Position numbers and translations under genes: made by a program
Part shown: piece after piece, positions 9,468 to 18,694 of the stretch
Layout of the letters: each line of letters begins with the position of its first letter
Numbering within the stretch: the stretch's first letter is position 1
Origin: Pyronema omphalodes
Taxonomy: Eukaryota > Ascomycota > Pezizomycetes > Pezizales > Pyronemataceae
Length of the DNA stretch: 64,000 bases
Direction: 5' to 3'
NCBI GenBank assembly: GCA_024516155.1
Contig: JAJJXM010000063.1
Span: forward strand, 1 to 64,000
Notes under the pieces: generated by a model
What the model saw: the letters and a program-made list of their open reading frames with translations, nothing else
Databases searched by the model: none
What the model was told of the DNA's origin: nothing

Positions 9468-10605
9468 ACGACCTGTCGACTCCATAGTGCCCATGGGCGA
9501 TAGAACGGAAGTCTTCGACGCGGAAGTTATGGCCATCCACGAAGGCCTCCGGACATGCCTGAGACATATTCGACGCAACGACCTATACGACAAACACATC
9601 CACGTTTTCACAGACAACCAGGCCGCTATACATCGAGCCTCTCACCTCCGTCGAGGCCCCGGCCAGGAGCTCGCCTGGGCCATCCACAACACCGCTCACG
9701 ACCTTCACGCTTACGGTACCTCAATTACCATCCACTGGGTCCCAGGACACACCAGCGTCCCCGGAAACGAAGCCGCCGACGAACTGGCCTGACAGGCGAC
9801 AACAGTACCGCCACGCCGACGAATACCGATATCCCTCACTTGGCTGCGCCGCCGCGCTCGAGAAAGGTACACCGAAGACTGGGCTACCTGGTTCACCTCT
9901 TCCCCTCGACCGCGCACGTACGCCGCCACACACCGCCGCAAAATGGACACCGCGTACACCGAAAACCCCCGCTGGATATCAACTGCAATCCTGGGTCTTC
10001 GCACCGGCCACGGGTACTTCCTCAACTGTTTGGCCCACCCTCCATCCGACGCATACCCCTCCCGCAGCTGCAGCTGCCCAATCCACCCACCGCAGACGCC
10101 TCGACACCTCCTCCTGAGCTGCCCCGAATTCCAGGCCGCTCGCTCCACACTCAGGAAGGACCTCAAACTCAGACAACACTCCCGGATCAACCTAAACACC
10201 ATTCTGGACACCCCCTCCGGCACCAAGGCTCTTTCCACCTTTATCTCTGCAACCAAGATTGCTACCTCGACCTGGGCACACTCCCGGCTAGAGAAGCCTC
10301 GCAGAAGGGGATAGACCCCTACCGCTGACTACACTGACCGCAGTACCTTAGGAACTTGAAATGTAAAAGCAAAAACCCAGTCTCCACCTCTACCAGTCTC
10401 CTCCTCTTGATCCTTGTGGTTGTGGGGTCTGTCCCCACTGTTACTACGGGGGTTTCTTGTCCAAGCGCGTCTGCTGTTCCAGTGCCCTGCTTGCACAGAG
10501 GCCGCCTCGCCGGGCTCCTCCCTTTCCTCCTCCCTTCCCCTCCCATTTTTAACCATTTTTCCTCCTTTATTTCCTCCACAAAGCAAAAACGAAACCAAAG
10601 CAAAG

Positions 10606-11425
10606 TTAAACAGCCGCCGGGCCACCCGTGCCCCCACTCTCCTCTCCTCTCTGACCTCCTCCGCCGGTGTCTCCTGACTCTTTGCCCTTTGAGACACCCG
10701 GGCCCGCCCTGCCCCTCTTCTCCTCCCCTCTCTCCCCTTCTCCTTCCTTCTTCCTCAGCCTCCTCGCTGCTCCCCCTCGCCTCTCTCCCCTTCTTGTCGG
10801 TGGTGTTGTTAGTCCAAGATTGCCATTCCCAAGCACAATCTGGACGTTGATGCCTCCGCTCTTGACGACTTCTGCCCAAGTCTTCTTTGCAGAGGAGGTT
10901 GTCGTTCTGGGTTGGTGGGTATTCTTTCCCCGGCCACCATTCTTTTTTTTAGGGGTCTTGCTGGGTGTCGCTGCCGTAGGTGTCGTCTCCTTCGCTTTCT
11001 GCTTCTTCCTCTGTTTAGCCTTTGCCTCCACAGTCTTCCATCCGTCGGTCTCAGCAGGGGCAGTGCTTGGGGCGTCGGGTAGAGGTGTGTCCTGAGCAGA
11101 TGGACTGTCAGGGTGAGGTTCCAGTGTCGCTTCGGTCGACGTGATCGCGAGGAGAGGTAGGGGGGACATAGGCTTGAGGGCATCAAGCTTGTCCTGGGCG
11201 GCGGTAGTCGCATGCTTTGAGTGCATCAGGCTTCGCACCGGTGATGCCGCTCTCGGTTTGTGGTTCACCGGTCTTCTGTTTGTCGGTGAGGTGGGTTCGG
11301 TGTTCTGGTCGCTTCCCCTTCGCTTTCTCTTGCCAGGAGGGTTGCGAACAGCGTCCAGGACATCCTGAATGTCATGTTGGACGACGGACAGTTGCATAGT
11401 CATCTCTTCCATCGCTGAGGAAGAG
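10606..11425 (-). pseudogene. HL-A3 ORF, C-terminal half
   Basis: Encodes the C-terminal part of the HL-A protein: the tail of the coiled-coil segment, KRKRR, TWAEVV and the Arg/Glu/Gly-rich end GGPAAV, with its TAA at 10606-10608. Adding 11425-10606 to 51788-51154 gives exactly 485 codons including the stop, matching HL-A1 and HL-A2. The gene was therefore whole before LN-2 split it. A Met codon at 11412 could start a short product, but nothing suggests that it does. Confidence 0.85.
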
Positions 11426-11439
11426 GCCGTGAGGTTCGG

Positions 11440-12263
11440 TTTGTTTGTTTGTTTGTTCTCTCATTACTTGTTTGCAACCCGAAGGTTATGACAAGGGACA
11501 GATAAATACAAAAGCGAAGAAGAAAGAAATGTAAAAGCAAAAACCCAGTCTCCACCTCTACCAGTCTCCTCCTCTTGATCGTTGTGGTTGTGGGGTCTGT
11601 CCCCACTGTTACTACGGGGGTTTCTTGTCCAAGCGCGTCTGATGTTCCAAGTGCCCTGCTTGCACAGAGGCCGCCTCGCCGGGCTCCTCCCTTTCCTCCT
11701 CCCTTCCCCTTCCCATGTTTAGCCATTTTACCGCCTTTGTTTCCTCCGCGTACAAAAGAAAAAGGCAACTCCCGCCGTCCTCCTCTGCCCCTTCCCCGTG
11801 CCCCTCTCTCTCCTTTCGCAACGCCTCGCACTCCTCCCGCCCTCCGAACATAAGACAAACATCGTCGCACCCAAACAAAGGAAAGTACAAAAGAAACTCG
11901 TCTGCCCTCTCTCGCCTGCCGTCCCCGTCATCTCCCTTCCGGTGGACCATTCCACCATCCGTTCCCTTCTCACCCGCCGTACCATAAAACAACTCCAACC
12001 CGTAAGACAAACAATTGAAAGACAAAGAAAAGAAAACTCAAAACACCCGAACCCCAAGCAGACCCAAGCAACGACCCCAGCCCGATCCCGTCACCGCGTG
12101 CCCGTTCCCTTTCTCTCCGCCTATCCCTCTTCTACCTTCCCCTTTTGCTTGTCCCTTTTTTTTTTTTTTTACAAAACAGAAATCCTAAGTAAGAAAGCAC
12201 TGCAAAATCAGCGCACGCAAAAGTTCCTAAGGTACTGCGGTCAGTGTAGTCAGCGGTAGGGGT
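11440..12263 (-). other. LN-2 3' UTR with internal poly(A) tract and shared tail module
   Basis: Reading on the minus strand from the ORF2 stop: about 90 bases, an A-run of 16 (12156-12171), a purine-rich stretch of roughly 300 bases, then the segment shared with HL-A elements, the AACC-TTCG-GGTT hairpin and (AAAC)n at 11440. The plus-strand open frames here are pyrimidine-rich composition and not proteins. The internal A-run lies about 715 bases upstream of the real 3' end. Confidence 0.8.
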
Positions 12264-12716
12264 CTATCCCCTTCTGCGAGGCTTCTCTAGCCGGGAGTGT
12301 GCCCAGGTCGAGGTAGCAACCTTGGTTGCAGAGATAAAGGTGGAAAGAGCCTTGGTGCGGGAGGGGGTGTCCAGAATGGTGTTTAGGTTGATCCGGGAGT
12401 GTTGTCTAAGTTTGAGGTCCTTCCTGAGTGTGGAGCGAGCGGCCTGGAATTCGGGGCAGCTCAGGAGGAGGTGTCGAGGCGTCTGCGGTGGATGGATTGG
12501 GCAGCTGCAGCTGCGGGAGGGGTATGCGTTGGATGGAGGGTGGGCCAAGCAGTTGAGGAAGTACCCGTGGCCGGTGCGAAGACCCAGGATTGCAGTTGAT
12601 ATCCAGCGGGGGCTTTCGGTGTACGCAGTGTCCATTTTGCGGCGGTGCGTTGCGGCGTACGTGCGCGGTCGGGGGGAAGAGGTGAACCAGGTAGCCCAGT
12701 CTTCGGTGTACCTTTC
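12264..12716 (-). pseudogene. LN-2 ORF2, C-terminal fragment
   Basis: Encodes the end of ORF2, from RYTEDWATWF through the Cys/His-rich segment (CLAHPP, CSCPIHPP, CPEFQ) to the TAG at 12264-12266. Homology to other LN copies stops at 12716. It is followed by a 27-base piece resembling the minus strand of an HL ORF (12717-12743), then HL-B1 on the plus strand. The Cys/His arrangement resembles the C-terminal zinc-binding region found in many LINE ORF2 proteins. Confidence 0.85.
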
Positions 12717-12743
12717 ATCAAGTTTGTCCCGGGCCGCGGTAGT

Positions 12744-14707
12744 ACACGGCAACGGCGACCCCCCCCCCTGCGTTTGCAACAACCAGCACTGAAACCATCG
12801 ATTTTTCCATCGGATTCGGATTCGCAGCACTCATTTACGTATCTCTGTGAATTTCCAGAGAGTTCTACGTTGATTTCGTTGATTTTCGCCGCGAAATCAG
12901 AGTTTTCACGCGTTTCAGCTTACCCCACCACGCGAAATGCCACCAAAACCTCGCCAACTCCGCGCCCCACGGCCCAAGCAGTCTGGGAACGCGTTCCAAG
13001 CCCTTGTGGACCTTCCAGAAGATAGATCCGATTCTACTTTTGATGGAAGAGACGGAAAAGTCGATGAAATTGATGGATTCAGCGCCGGAAACACGCTCCA
13101 GCGCGCGCCTTCTGCAGCCTCAGAAGCACCACCACCACCCCCACGATACGCCACCAATTATGGCGATTCACCAGTTCGCAAATGGCGCAAGGAGCTGGTG
13201 CACGAAGCTGTCAGCGCATATGTCTTCGGGGCGGAAATCGACAGCAGTGCTGAAAACATCCTTCAGTACTGCGCAGCCAATGCGACAGTAGGAGCCCACC
13301 TTGACTGGCTCATGGAGCGGCGCACAGGCGCAATCAGCGACGAGATGGAAAGCGCCTTCCAAACTGTCTTCGATGAACTCGACACACTGACAAGAAAGGT
13401 GGACAAGATGGCCGTGGAGGAGGTGGCTCTACGCAAGGCCTACCACAAGTCCATCGCCGAAACAGCAGCCCTCAAAGCTGCTGTTGACACCCTCACAAAA
13501 CAGCTCGACGAACGCATTGTTCCACCGGCCCTCCCTCTTCCAGGCCCGCCGACCTCCCCCTCCGCTATGGAGGAGATGACGATGCAACTCTCCCATGTCC
13601 AGCACGATATTCAGGACGTTCTGCACGCTGTACGCAACCCTCCCGGGAAAAGAAAGCGACGAGGGAGCGATCAGAACACCGGACCAACCACGCCGACAAA
13701 CCAACGACCGGCAATCAACAAGAAACGAGATGCATCACCGGAGCACAGCCTGATGCACTCACAGCACGCGACCTCCGCCGCCCAGGATGCGCTTGATGCT
13801 CTGATGCTCAAGTATCCCCCGCGCCCTCTCGCGATAACCTCGACCGAAGCGAACACCAACCCCGCTCCTGACAGCGATGCTGCTCAGGACACAACTCTAC
13901 CCGATGCCCCCACCACCACTGCCCTGGCGGACAAGGATGGATGGAAGACTGTGGAGGGGAAGGAAGCGCAGAAGAAGAGGAGGAACGATAAGGCCGACAA
14001 GCAACGCGCGACGGAGAACAGCAACAAACCCCTGACGACAAAGACTGGTGGACGGGGAAAGACTACCCACCAACCGAAAACGAATACCCCCTCCACGAAG
14101 AAGACTTGGGCAGAAGTCGTGAAGAGCGGAGGTATCAATGTCCAGATTGTGCTGGGGAATGGCAATCTTGGACTGACAACACCACCGGCAAGAAGGGGAG
14201 AGAGGCGAGGGGGGGCAGCGGGAAGACTGAGGAAGAAGGAAGGAGAAGGGGAGAGAGGGGAGGAGAAGAGGGGCAGGGCGGGCCCGGGTGTCTCAAAGGG
14301 CAAAGAGTCAGGAGACACCGGCGGAGGAGTTGAGAGAGGGGAGGAGAGTGGGGGCGTAGGTGGCCCGGCGGCGGTTTAACTTTGCTTTGGTTTTGTTTTT
14401 GCTTTGTGGGGGAAATAAAGGCGGAAAAATGGTTAAAAATGGGAGGGGAAGGGTGGAGGAAATGGGGGAACGACCCGGCGAGGTGGCCTCCGAGCGTACA
14501 GGGCTCCTGGAACAGACGACGCTTGACGAACAAAAGCATAACGAGACTTGGGGGTCTACAACCCCACACCCTAACGACAAGCTCTGGGGCATACCCAGTG
14601 AGAGCCTGGCCTGACACCCGGGTTTCTTAATTCTGTATTTACTGTAGATTCCGCCATAACCTTACGGTTGGATGTGTGTATGAGTTAATAAATAAATAAA
14701 TAAATAA
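12744..14707 (+). mobile_element. HL-B1: half-LINE of the B family, type 2 tail
   Basis: Starts within the 5' consensus (ACACGGCAACGGC; the first four bases CACC are missing) and runs through the leader and ORF (12937-14379). Its 3' region ends with AACC-TTAC-GGTT, then an (AATA)n tail. The B leader is similar to A and to LN in its first 30 or so bases. No target duplication is found: the left flank is a 27-base HL-like scrap and the right flank is LN-3, so the surroundings were rearranged after insertion. Confidence 0.85.
12937..14379 (+). CDS. HL-B1 ORF: coiled-coil, ORF1-like protein (480 aa)
   Basis: ATG 12937 (MPPKPRQLR) to TAA 14379. It is a divergent paralogue of the HL-A protein. The N-terminal domain is largely different, but FDGRDGK, the coiled coil around residues 140-190, EEMTMQLS, the KRKRR motif, TWAEVV and the GGPAAV end are conserved. 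No RT, endonuclease or zinc knuckle is present. Conservation of the frame and these blocks against a clearly divergent background is the best evidence that HL proteins do something. The role as an RNA-binding partner of LN is inference. Confidence 0.8.
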   Translation: MPPKPRQLRAPRPKQSGNAFQALVDLPEDRSDSTFDGRDGKVDEIDGFSAGNTLQRAPSAASEAPPPPPRYATNYGDSPVRKWRKELVHEAVSAYVFGAEIDSSAENILQYCAANATVGAHLDWLMERRTGAISDEMESAFQTVFDELDTLTRKVDKMAVEEVALRKAYHKSIAETAALKAAVDTLTKQLDERIVPPALPLPGPPTSPSAMEEMTMQLSHVQHDIQDVLHAVRNPPGKRKRRGSDQNTGPTTPTNQRPAINKKRDASPEHSLMHSQHATSAAQDALDALMLKYPPRPLAITSTEANTNPAPDSDAAQDTTLPDAPTTTALADKDGWKTVEGKEAQKKRRNDKADKQRATENSNKPLTTKTGGRGKTTHQPKTNTPSTKKTWAEVVKSGGINVQIVLGNGNLGLTTPPARRGERRGGAAGRLRKKEGEGERGEEKRGRAGPGVSKGKESGDTGGGVERGEESGGVGGPAAV

Positions 14708-15590
14708 ACGCATCGAGGTTGTCTGTGGTAGGGTGGTTGCGGTATTGTGTCCATGATGGTGTGAGGGCTAAGCACGAGGCACGGAGGGTTTCGGCGAAGA
14801 GCTCCCAATCCGTCTTTTTCCAGTTCAGTCGGTTTGTTGGGGGGGTTGTTTCAGCGTCTGGGTGGGTTGTGTGCACTTCGAAACGTATGACTTCATGGTC
14901 AGATCCCGTAGCGTTGTCGTCGTCAATTGCCCAGTTGATTGTTTCCTCTGCCATGTGGGGCGATGCTAGGGTCAGGTCGAGGACGGAAGAACTGCGGCCT
15001 TGGTTGTAGTAGTAGGTGGGAATGTCAGGGACGGACACGAGGGTCCAGTCTCGTTGTTCGATGAGGTCAACTATTTCGGTGGCGCGGGTGGGGGAACGTG
15101 TGGAGGAGTTCCGCAGGGCATGGTGAGCGTTGAGGTCACCTGTGATGATGCACCTGCGGGGGAGGGGGAGGGGGGGTGAGGGCTCTCGGGATGGTATAAA
15201 TATTGCTTTCGGGGTGTTTTTCGTTGTACATATTAAGAAGAAAGAAAGAAGGAATTAAGTCGGTGCCTACCTCAAGGACCTGGAGGTCAGGATCCGCGCA
15301 TATATCGGTGCGCTGAGAAACCCTGAGGTATGGGTTTGTCCTGGTCACATAGGCGGCTGTTCTGTTGGTGGTTCTATCCCCACGCGGTGGCAAGACCAGT
15401 GTGAACGATGGGTGTGTGGTGGCGTATGTTATGTCGGTAATGTGAATTTCTTGTATTAGGATTATGTCGGCTGTGTTGTGTGCGCTATTCAGCAGCGCAT
15501 CGAGTGCTGTTCGTTGTCGGTTCACGTTGTGGGAGACGATCCGTATGGTTGCTGCCAGTCTGTTGTAGCTAGACATGGGCGTTCATCTCA
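14708..15590 (-). pseudogene. LN-3: LINE ORF2 N-terminal fragment, a copied segment of LN-2
   Basis: Minus-strand ORF2 from ATG (15576) through the endonuclease domain to about residue 290, where it ends abruptly at the HL-B1 tail. The frame breaks at a G-run near 15170, which has seven G where open copies have six. It shares several diagnostic bases with 45956-46837 and not with LN-5 or LN-4, for example in the segment around 15230-15430. It also ends at the same HL-A insertion point (duplicate GGGCGTTCATCTCA, 15577-15590). It is therefore best read as a copied segment of LN-2 plus HL-A5, not an independent insertion. Confidence 0.75.
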
Positions 15591-17570
15591 TTTATTTATT
15601 TATTTATTTATTAACTCATACACGCATCCAACCGTAAGGTTATGGCGGAATCTACAGTAAATACAAAATTAAGAAACCCGGGTGTTAGGCCAGGCTCTCA
15701 CTGGGTATGCCCCAGAGCTTGTCGTTAGGGTGTGGGGTTGTAGACCCCCAAATCTCGTTGTGCTTTTGGTCGTCAAGCGTCGTCTGTTCCAGGAGCCCTG
15801 TACGCTCGGAGGCCACCTCGCCGGGTCGTTCCCCCATTTCCTCCACCCTTCCCCTCCCATTTTTAACCATTTTTCCGCCTTTATTTCCCCCACAAAGCAA
15901 AAACAAAACCAAAGCAAAGTTAAACAGCCGCCGGGCCCCCTACGCCCCCACTCTCCTCCCCTCTCTCACCTCCTCCGCCGGTGTCTCCTGCCTCTTTGCC
16001 TTTTGAAACACCCGGGCCCGCCCTGCCCCTCTTCGCCTCCCCTCTCTCCCCTTCTCCCTCCTTCTTCCTCAGCCTTCTCGCTGCCCCGCCTCGCCTCTCT
16101 CCCCTTCTTGTCGGTGGTGTTGTAAGTCCAAGATTGCCATTCCCAAGCACAATCTGGACGTTGATGCCTCCGCTCTTGACGACTTCTGCCCAAGTCTTCT
16201 TTGCAGAGGAGGTTGTCGTTCTGGGTTGGTGGGTATTCTTTCCCCGTCCACCATTCTTTGTTGTAGGGGTCTTGCTGGGTGGCGCTGCCGTAGGTGTCGT
16301 CTCCTTCGCTTTCTGCTTCTTCCTCTGTGTAGCCTTCGCCTCCACAGTCTTCCATCCGTTCGTCTCAGCAGGGGCAGTGCTTGCGGCGTCGGGTAGAGGT
16401 GTGTCCTGAGCAGATGGACTGTCAGGGTGAGGTTCCGGTGTCGCATCGGTTGACGTGATCGCGAGGAGAGGTAGGGGGGACATAGGCTTGAGGGCATCAA
16501 GCTTGTCCTGGGCGGCGGTAGTCGCATGTTTTGAGTGCATCAGGCTTCGCACCGGTGATGCCGCTCTCGGTTTGTGGTTCACCGGTCTTCTGTTTGTCGG
16601 TGAGGTGGGTTCGGTGTTCTGGTCGCTTCCCCTTCGCTTTCTCTTGCCAGGAGGGTTGCGAACAGCGTCCAGGACATCCTGAATGTCATGTTGGACGACG
16701 GACAGTTGCATAGTCATCTCTTCCATCGCTGAGGAAGAGGCCGTGAGGTTCGGTGAGGGGGGCGCCGAAATGACTTGTTGCTGTTCGTCGATTTTCTTCG
16801 TCAGGGCGTCCACAGCAGCCTTGAGAGCTGCTGTTTCTGCCTGTGTAGAGTCGTAGGCTGCGCGCAGCTTCGTGTTTTCGCCGGTCAGAATGTTGAATTT
16901 CGTCATCATGACGTCGAATCTGAGGCGCATCTCATCGCTGTTGTTGCGTATGGTGTCATCGAGGGTATTGAAGCGTCGCTGTGTATCCCGGTGGATCTGT
17001 TGTATCCCCAGGAAGTTGGCTCCGGTGAGTTCGGCGTGGTTGTCTATGAACAGTTGATCTAGGGTGGCATAGCCCTCATCAACTGCAACTGCCTCGTTAA
17101 TTGCAGATACGAAGAAGCGACGGTAGGCTCTGAACCGGCTGTGTTCAGTTGTCGCTTGTTGCTGGTGTGTTGAAGCCGAAGGAACTGGTGATCCTGCCAA
17201 GACCACGCTCTGGAAGGGTTTTCCAGCGAAGTTTCCATCAACTTCATCAACTTTTCCTTCTCTTCCATCGAAAGTAGGATTGGATCCATCATGAGGAAGG
17301 TCGGCTAGAACATTGTACGCGTTTTCGGACCGTTTCGATCGTCGGGCGTTGTTCTGTCGTTGTTTTGGCGACATTTCGTGAGGTGGGGTAAGCCAAAACT
17401 CGTGAAAACTCTGATTTTGCGACAGAAGTCAACAAAAACGACGTAGAATTCCCTGAAAATTCAGAGAATAACGTAACAGAGTGCTGCGAATCCGAATCCG
17501 ATGAGAAACCCGGGGGTTTCGGTGCTCGTTGTTGAGAATGCAGGGGGGGGGGGTCGCGGTTGCCGTGTCG
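15591..17570 (-). mobile_element. HL-A4: half-LINE with an A-type ORF and a type 2 tail
   Basis: Minus strand, (TTTA)n tail at 15591, AACC-TTAC-GGTT hairpin, ORF 15920-17374 and 5' end near 17570 (ACACGGCAACCGCG). The left flank is the same site as HL-A5 (GGGCGTTCATCTCA), but the right flank (17571-17586, then LN-2 from 17587) does not repeat it, so the right border is rearranged. The ORF is of the A family but the tail is the B-family type, so this is a mosaic element. Confidence 0.82.
15920..17374 (-). CDS. HL-A4 ORF: coiled-coil, ORF1-like protein (484 aa)
   Basis: Intact 484-codon frame from ATG 17374 (MSPKQRQ). Most of it is closest to HL-A2 (FRAYRRFFVSAINEAV, LDQLFIDNHAEL), but the last 60 or so residues carry changes shared with HL-A5 (GEAKRG, KGKEAGD) and a B-like GVGGPAAV end. 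This fits a patch copied from HL-A5 or template switching. Coiled coil about 120-205, KRKRR and TWAEVV are all present. Function as for the other HL proteins: probable RNA or RNP binding, not demonstrated. Confidence 0.8.
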   Translation of the reverse strand: MSPKQRQNNARRSKRSENAYNVLADLPHDGSNPTFDGREGKVDEVDGNFAGKPFQSVVLAGSPVPSASTHQQQATTEHSRFRAYRRFFVSAINEAVAVDEGYATLDQLFIDNHAELTGANFLGIQQIHRDTQRRFNTLDDTIRNNSDEMRLRFDVMMTKFNILTGENTKLRAAYDSTQAETAALKAAVDALTKKIDEQQQVISAPPSPNLTASSSAMEEMTMQLSVVQHDIQDVLDAVRNPPGKRKRRGSDQNTEPTSPTNRRPVNHKPRAASPVRSLMHSKHATTAAQDKLDALKPMSPLPLLAITSTDATPEPHPDSPSAQDTPLPDAASTAPAETNGWKTVEAKATQRKKQKAKETTPTAAPPSKTPTTKNGGRGKNTHQPRTTTSSAKKTWAEVVKSGGINVQIVLGNGNLGLTTPPTRRGERRGGAARRLRKKEGEGERGEAKRGRAGPGVSKGKEAGDTGGGGERGEESGGVGGPAAV

Positions 17571-17586
17571 TTAAACGTGATTCCTT

Positions 17587-17836
17587 GTGGTCGTCGGCAG
17601 CTTCAGCCTTTGGGGAGGAGGAGATGTCGATTGTTAATGTAGGGGCGAGGTCGTCGTCGGGGATGTTTTGGGAGGTGTCCTCGATTTCGGCGTTTGGTTG
17701 GACCCACGGGGAGAGGGTGCTGATGACGTGCAGGAGGCGGGACGGGGCTTGTCCTGGGACATGCCACGGGTGGTCATACTCGGTGTCCAGGTTGATGGAG
17801 GCATCCTCGATACTCGGGGCGGGAAACGAGACGGGG
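17587..17836 (-). pseudogene. LN-2 ORF2 fragment between RT and RNase H
   Basis: Short stretch encoding the linker before RNase H (about VSFPAPSIEDASIN to SSPKAEAADDH in minus-strand reading). On the left it abuts sixteen bases of unknown origin after HL-A4. On the right it ends with GAAACGAGACGGGG (17823-17836), the duplicate made by LN-4, and the same LINE resumes at 33733. It lacks about 507 bp relative to intact copies on its left side. Confidence 0.8.
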
Positions 17837-18694
17837 TTTGTTTGTTTGTTCTCTCATTACTTGTTTGCAACCCGAAGGTTATGACAAGGGACAGATAAAT
17901 ACAAAAGAGAAGAAGAAAGAAATGTAAAAGCAAAAACCCCGTCTCCACCTCTACCAGTCTCCTCCTCTTGATCGTTGTGGTTGTGGGGTCTGTCCCCACT
18001 GTATACTTCGGGGGTTTCTTGTCCAAGCGCGTCTGATGTTCCAAGTGCCCTGCTTGCACAGAGGCCGCCTCGCCGGGCTCCTCCCTTTCCTCCTCCCTTC
18101 CCCTTCCCATGTTTAGCCATTTTACCGCCTTTGTTTCCTCCGCGTACAAAAGAAAAAGATAACTCCCGCCGCCCTCCTCTGCTCCTTCCCCGTGCCCCTC
18201 TCTCTCCTTTCGCAACGCCTCGCATTCCTCCCGCCCTTCGAACATAAGAAAAACATCGTCGCACCCAAACAAAGGAAAGTACAAAAGAAACTCGTCTGCC
18301 CTCTCTCGCCTTCCGTCCCCTTCATCTCCCTTCCTGTGCACCATTCCACCCACCGTTCCCTCCTCATCCGTCGCACCATAAAACAACTCCAACCCGTAAG
18401 ACAAACAATTGAAAGACAAAGAAAAGAAAAACAACAGAAAACAAGAAGAAAGCAAGACTCAAAACACCCGAACCCCAAGCAGACCCAAGCAACGACCCCA
18501 GCCCGATCCCGTCACCGCGTGCCCGTTCCCTTTCTCTCCGCCTATCCCTCCTCTACCTTCCCCTTCTGCTTGTCCCCTTTTTTTTTTTTTTTTTTTTTTT
18601 TACAAAACAAAAATCCTAAGTAAGAAAGCACTGCAAAATCAGCGCGCGCGAAAGGTCCTAAGGTACTGCGGTCAGTGTAGTCAGCGGTAGGGGT
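17837..18694 (-). other. LN-4 3' UTR
   Basis: Holds an internal A-run of 24 (18578-18601 on the plus strand as T), the purine-rich segment, the tail module shared with HL-A, the TTCG hairpin and the (AAAC)n end. It is about 126 bases longer than the 3' UTR of LN-5 and of the duplicated unit, which lack the part equivalent to roughly 18215-18340; the deletion has GCA at both edges. No gene is seen here. Confidence 0.8.

Larger units (their letters stand above)
2365..10314 (+). pseudogene. LN-1 ORF2 (endonuclease-RT-RNase H), split by two insertions and two stops
   Basis: Coding pieces are 2365-3440, 5449-7460 and 9482-10314; the reading phase matches across both HL-A insertions once one target duplicate is removed. 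Piece 1 is an APE-type endonuclease with HNVN (N17), QE (E43), GDLNAHH (about 146-152) and SDHE (225-228). Piece 2 is a reverse transcriptase with IPQGSPAS and the YIDD catalytic box, followed by the RNase H start YTDGSQLDG. Piece 3 continues RNase H (FTDNQAA, WVPGH) and a Cys/His-rich C-terminus. Two further nonsense codons are present: TGA at 6032-6034, where other copies encode Leu, and TGA at 9790-9792, an Arg CGA changed to TGA. The copy is inactive. Confidence 0.9.
229..10357 (+). mobile_element. LN-1: LINE, full 5' end, 3' truncated, carrying two HL-A insertions
   Basis: The 5' terminus CACCACACAGCAACCGC matches the 5' ends of LN-2, LN-4 and LN-5. In order it holds a 5' UTR, ORF1 (662-2372), ORF2 (2365-10314, split by HL-A1 and HL-A2) and only about 43 bases of 3' UTR. 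At 10357/10358 the 3' UTR stops and joins the opposite-strand HL-A3 tail, so the normal (AAAC)n end and the 3' target duplication are missing. Both ORFs are disabled: ORF1 by one frameshift, ORF2 by two nonsense codons and two insertions. The copy is dead but recent, since it is nearly identical to the other LN copies. Confidence 0.9.

Noticed and set aside
9790..9792. RIP-type C-to-T mutation as the cause of inactivation
   Set aside because: One CGA-to-TGA change is seen here, but the copies remain nearly identical and GC-rich overall, with no general C-to-T pattern; the other LN-1 stop is not a C-to-T change.
12156..12171. The internal A-run as the 3' end of a separate insertion
   Set aside because: The same order (ORF2, A-run, purine-rich stretch, tail module) is found in every LN copy with a 3' UTR, and there is no target duplicate at the run.
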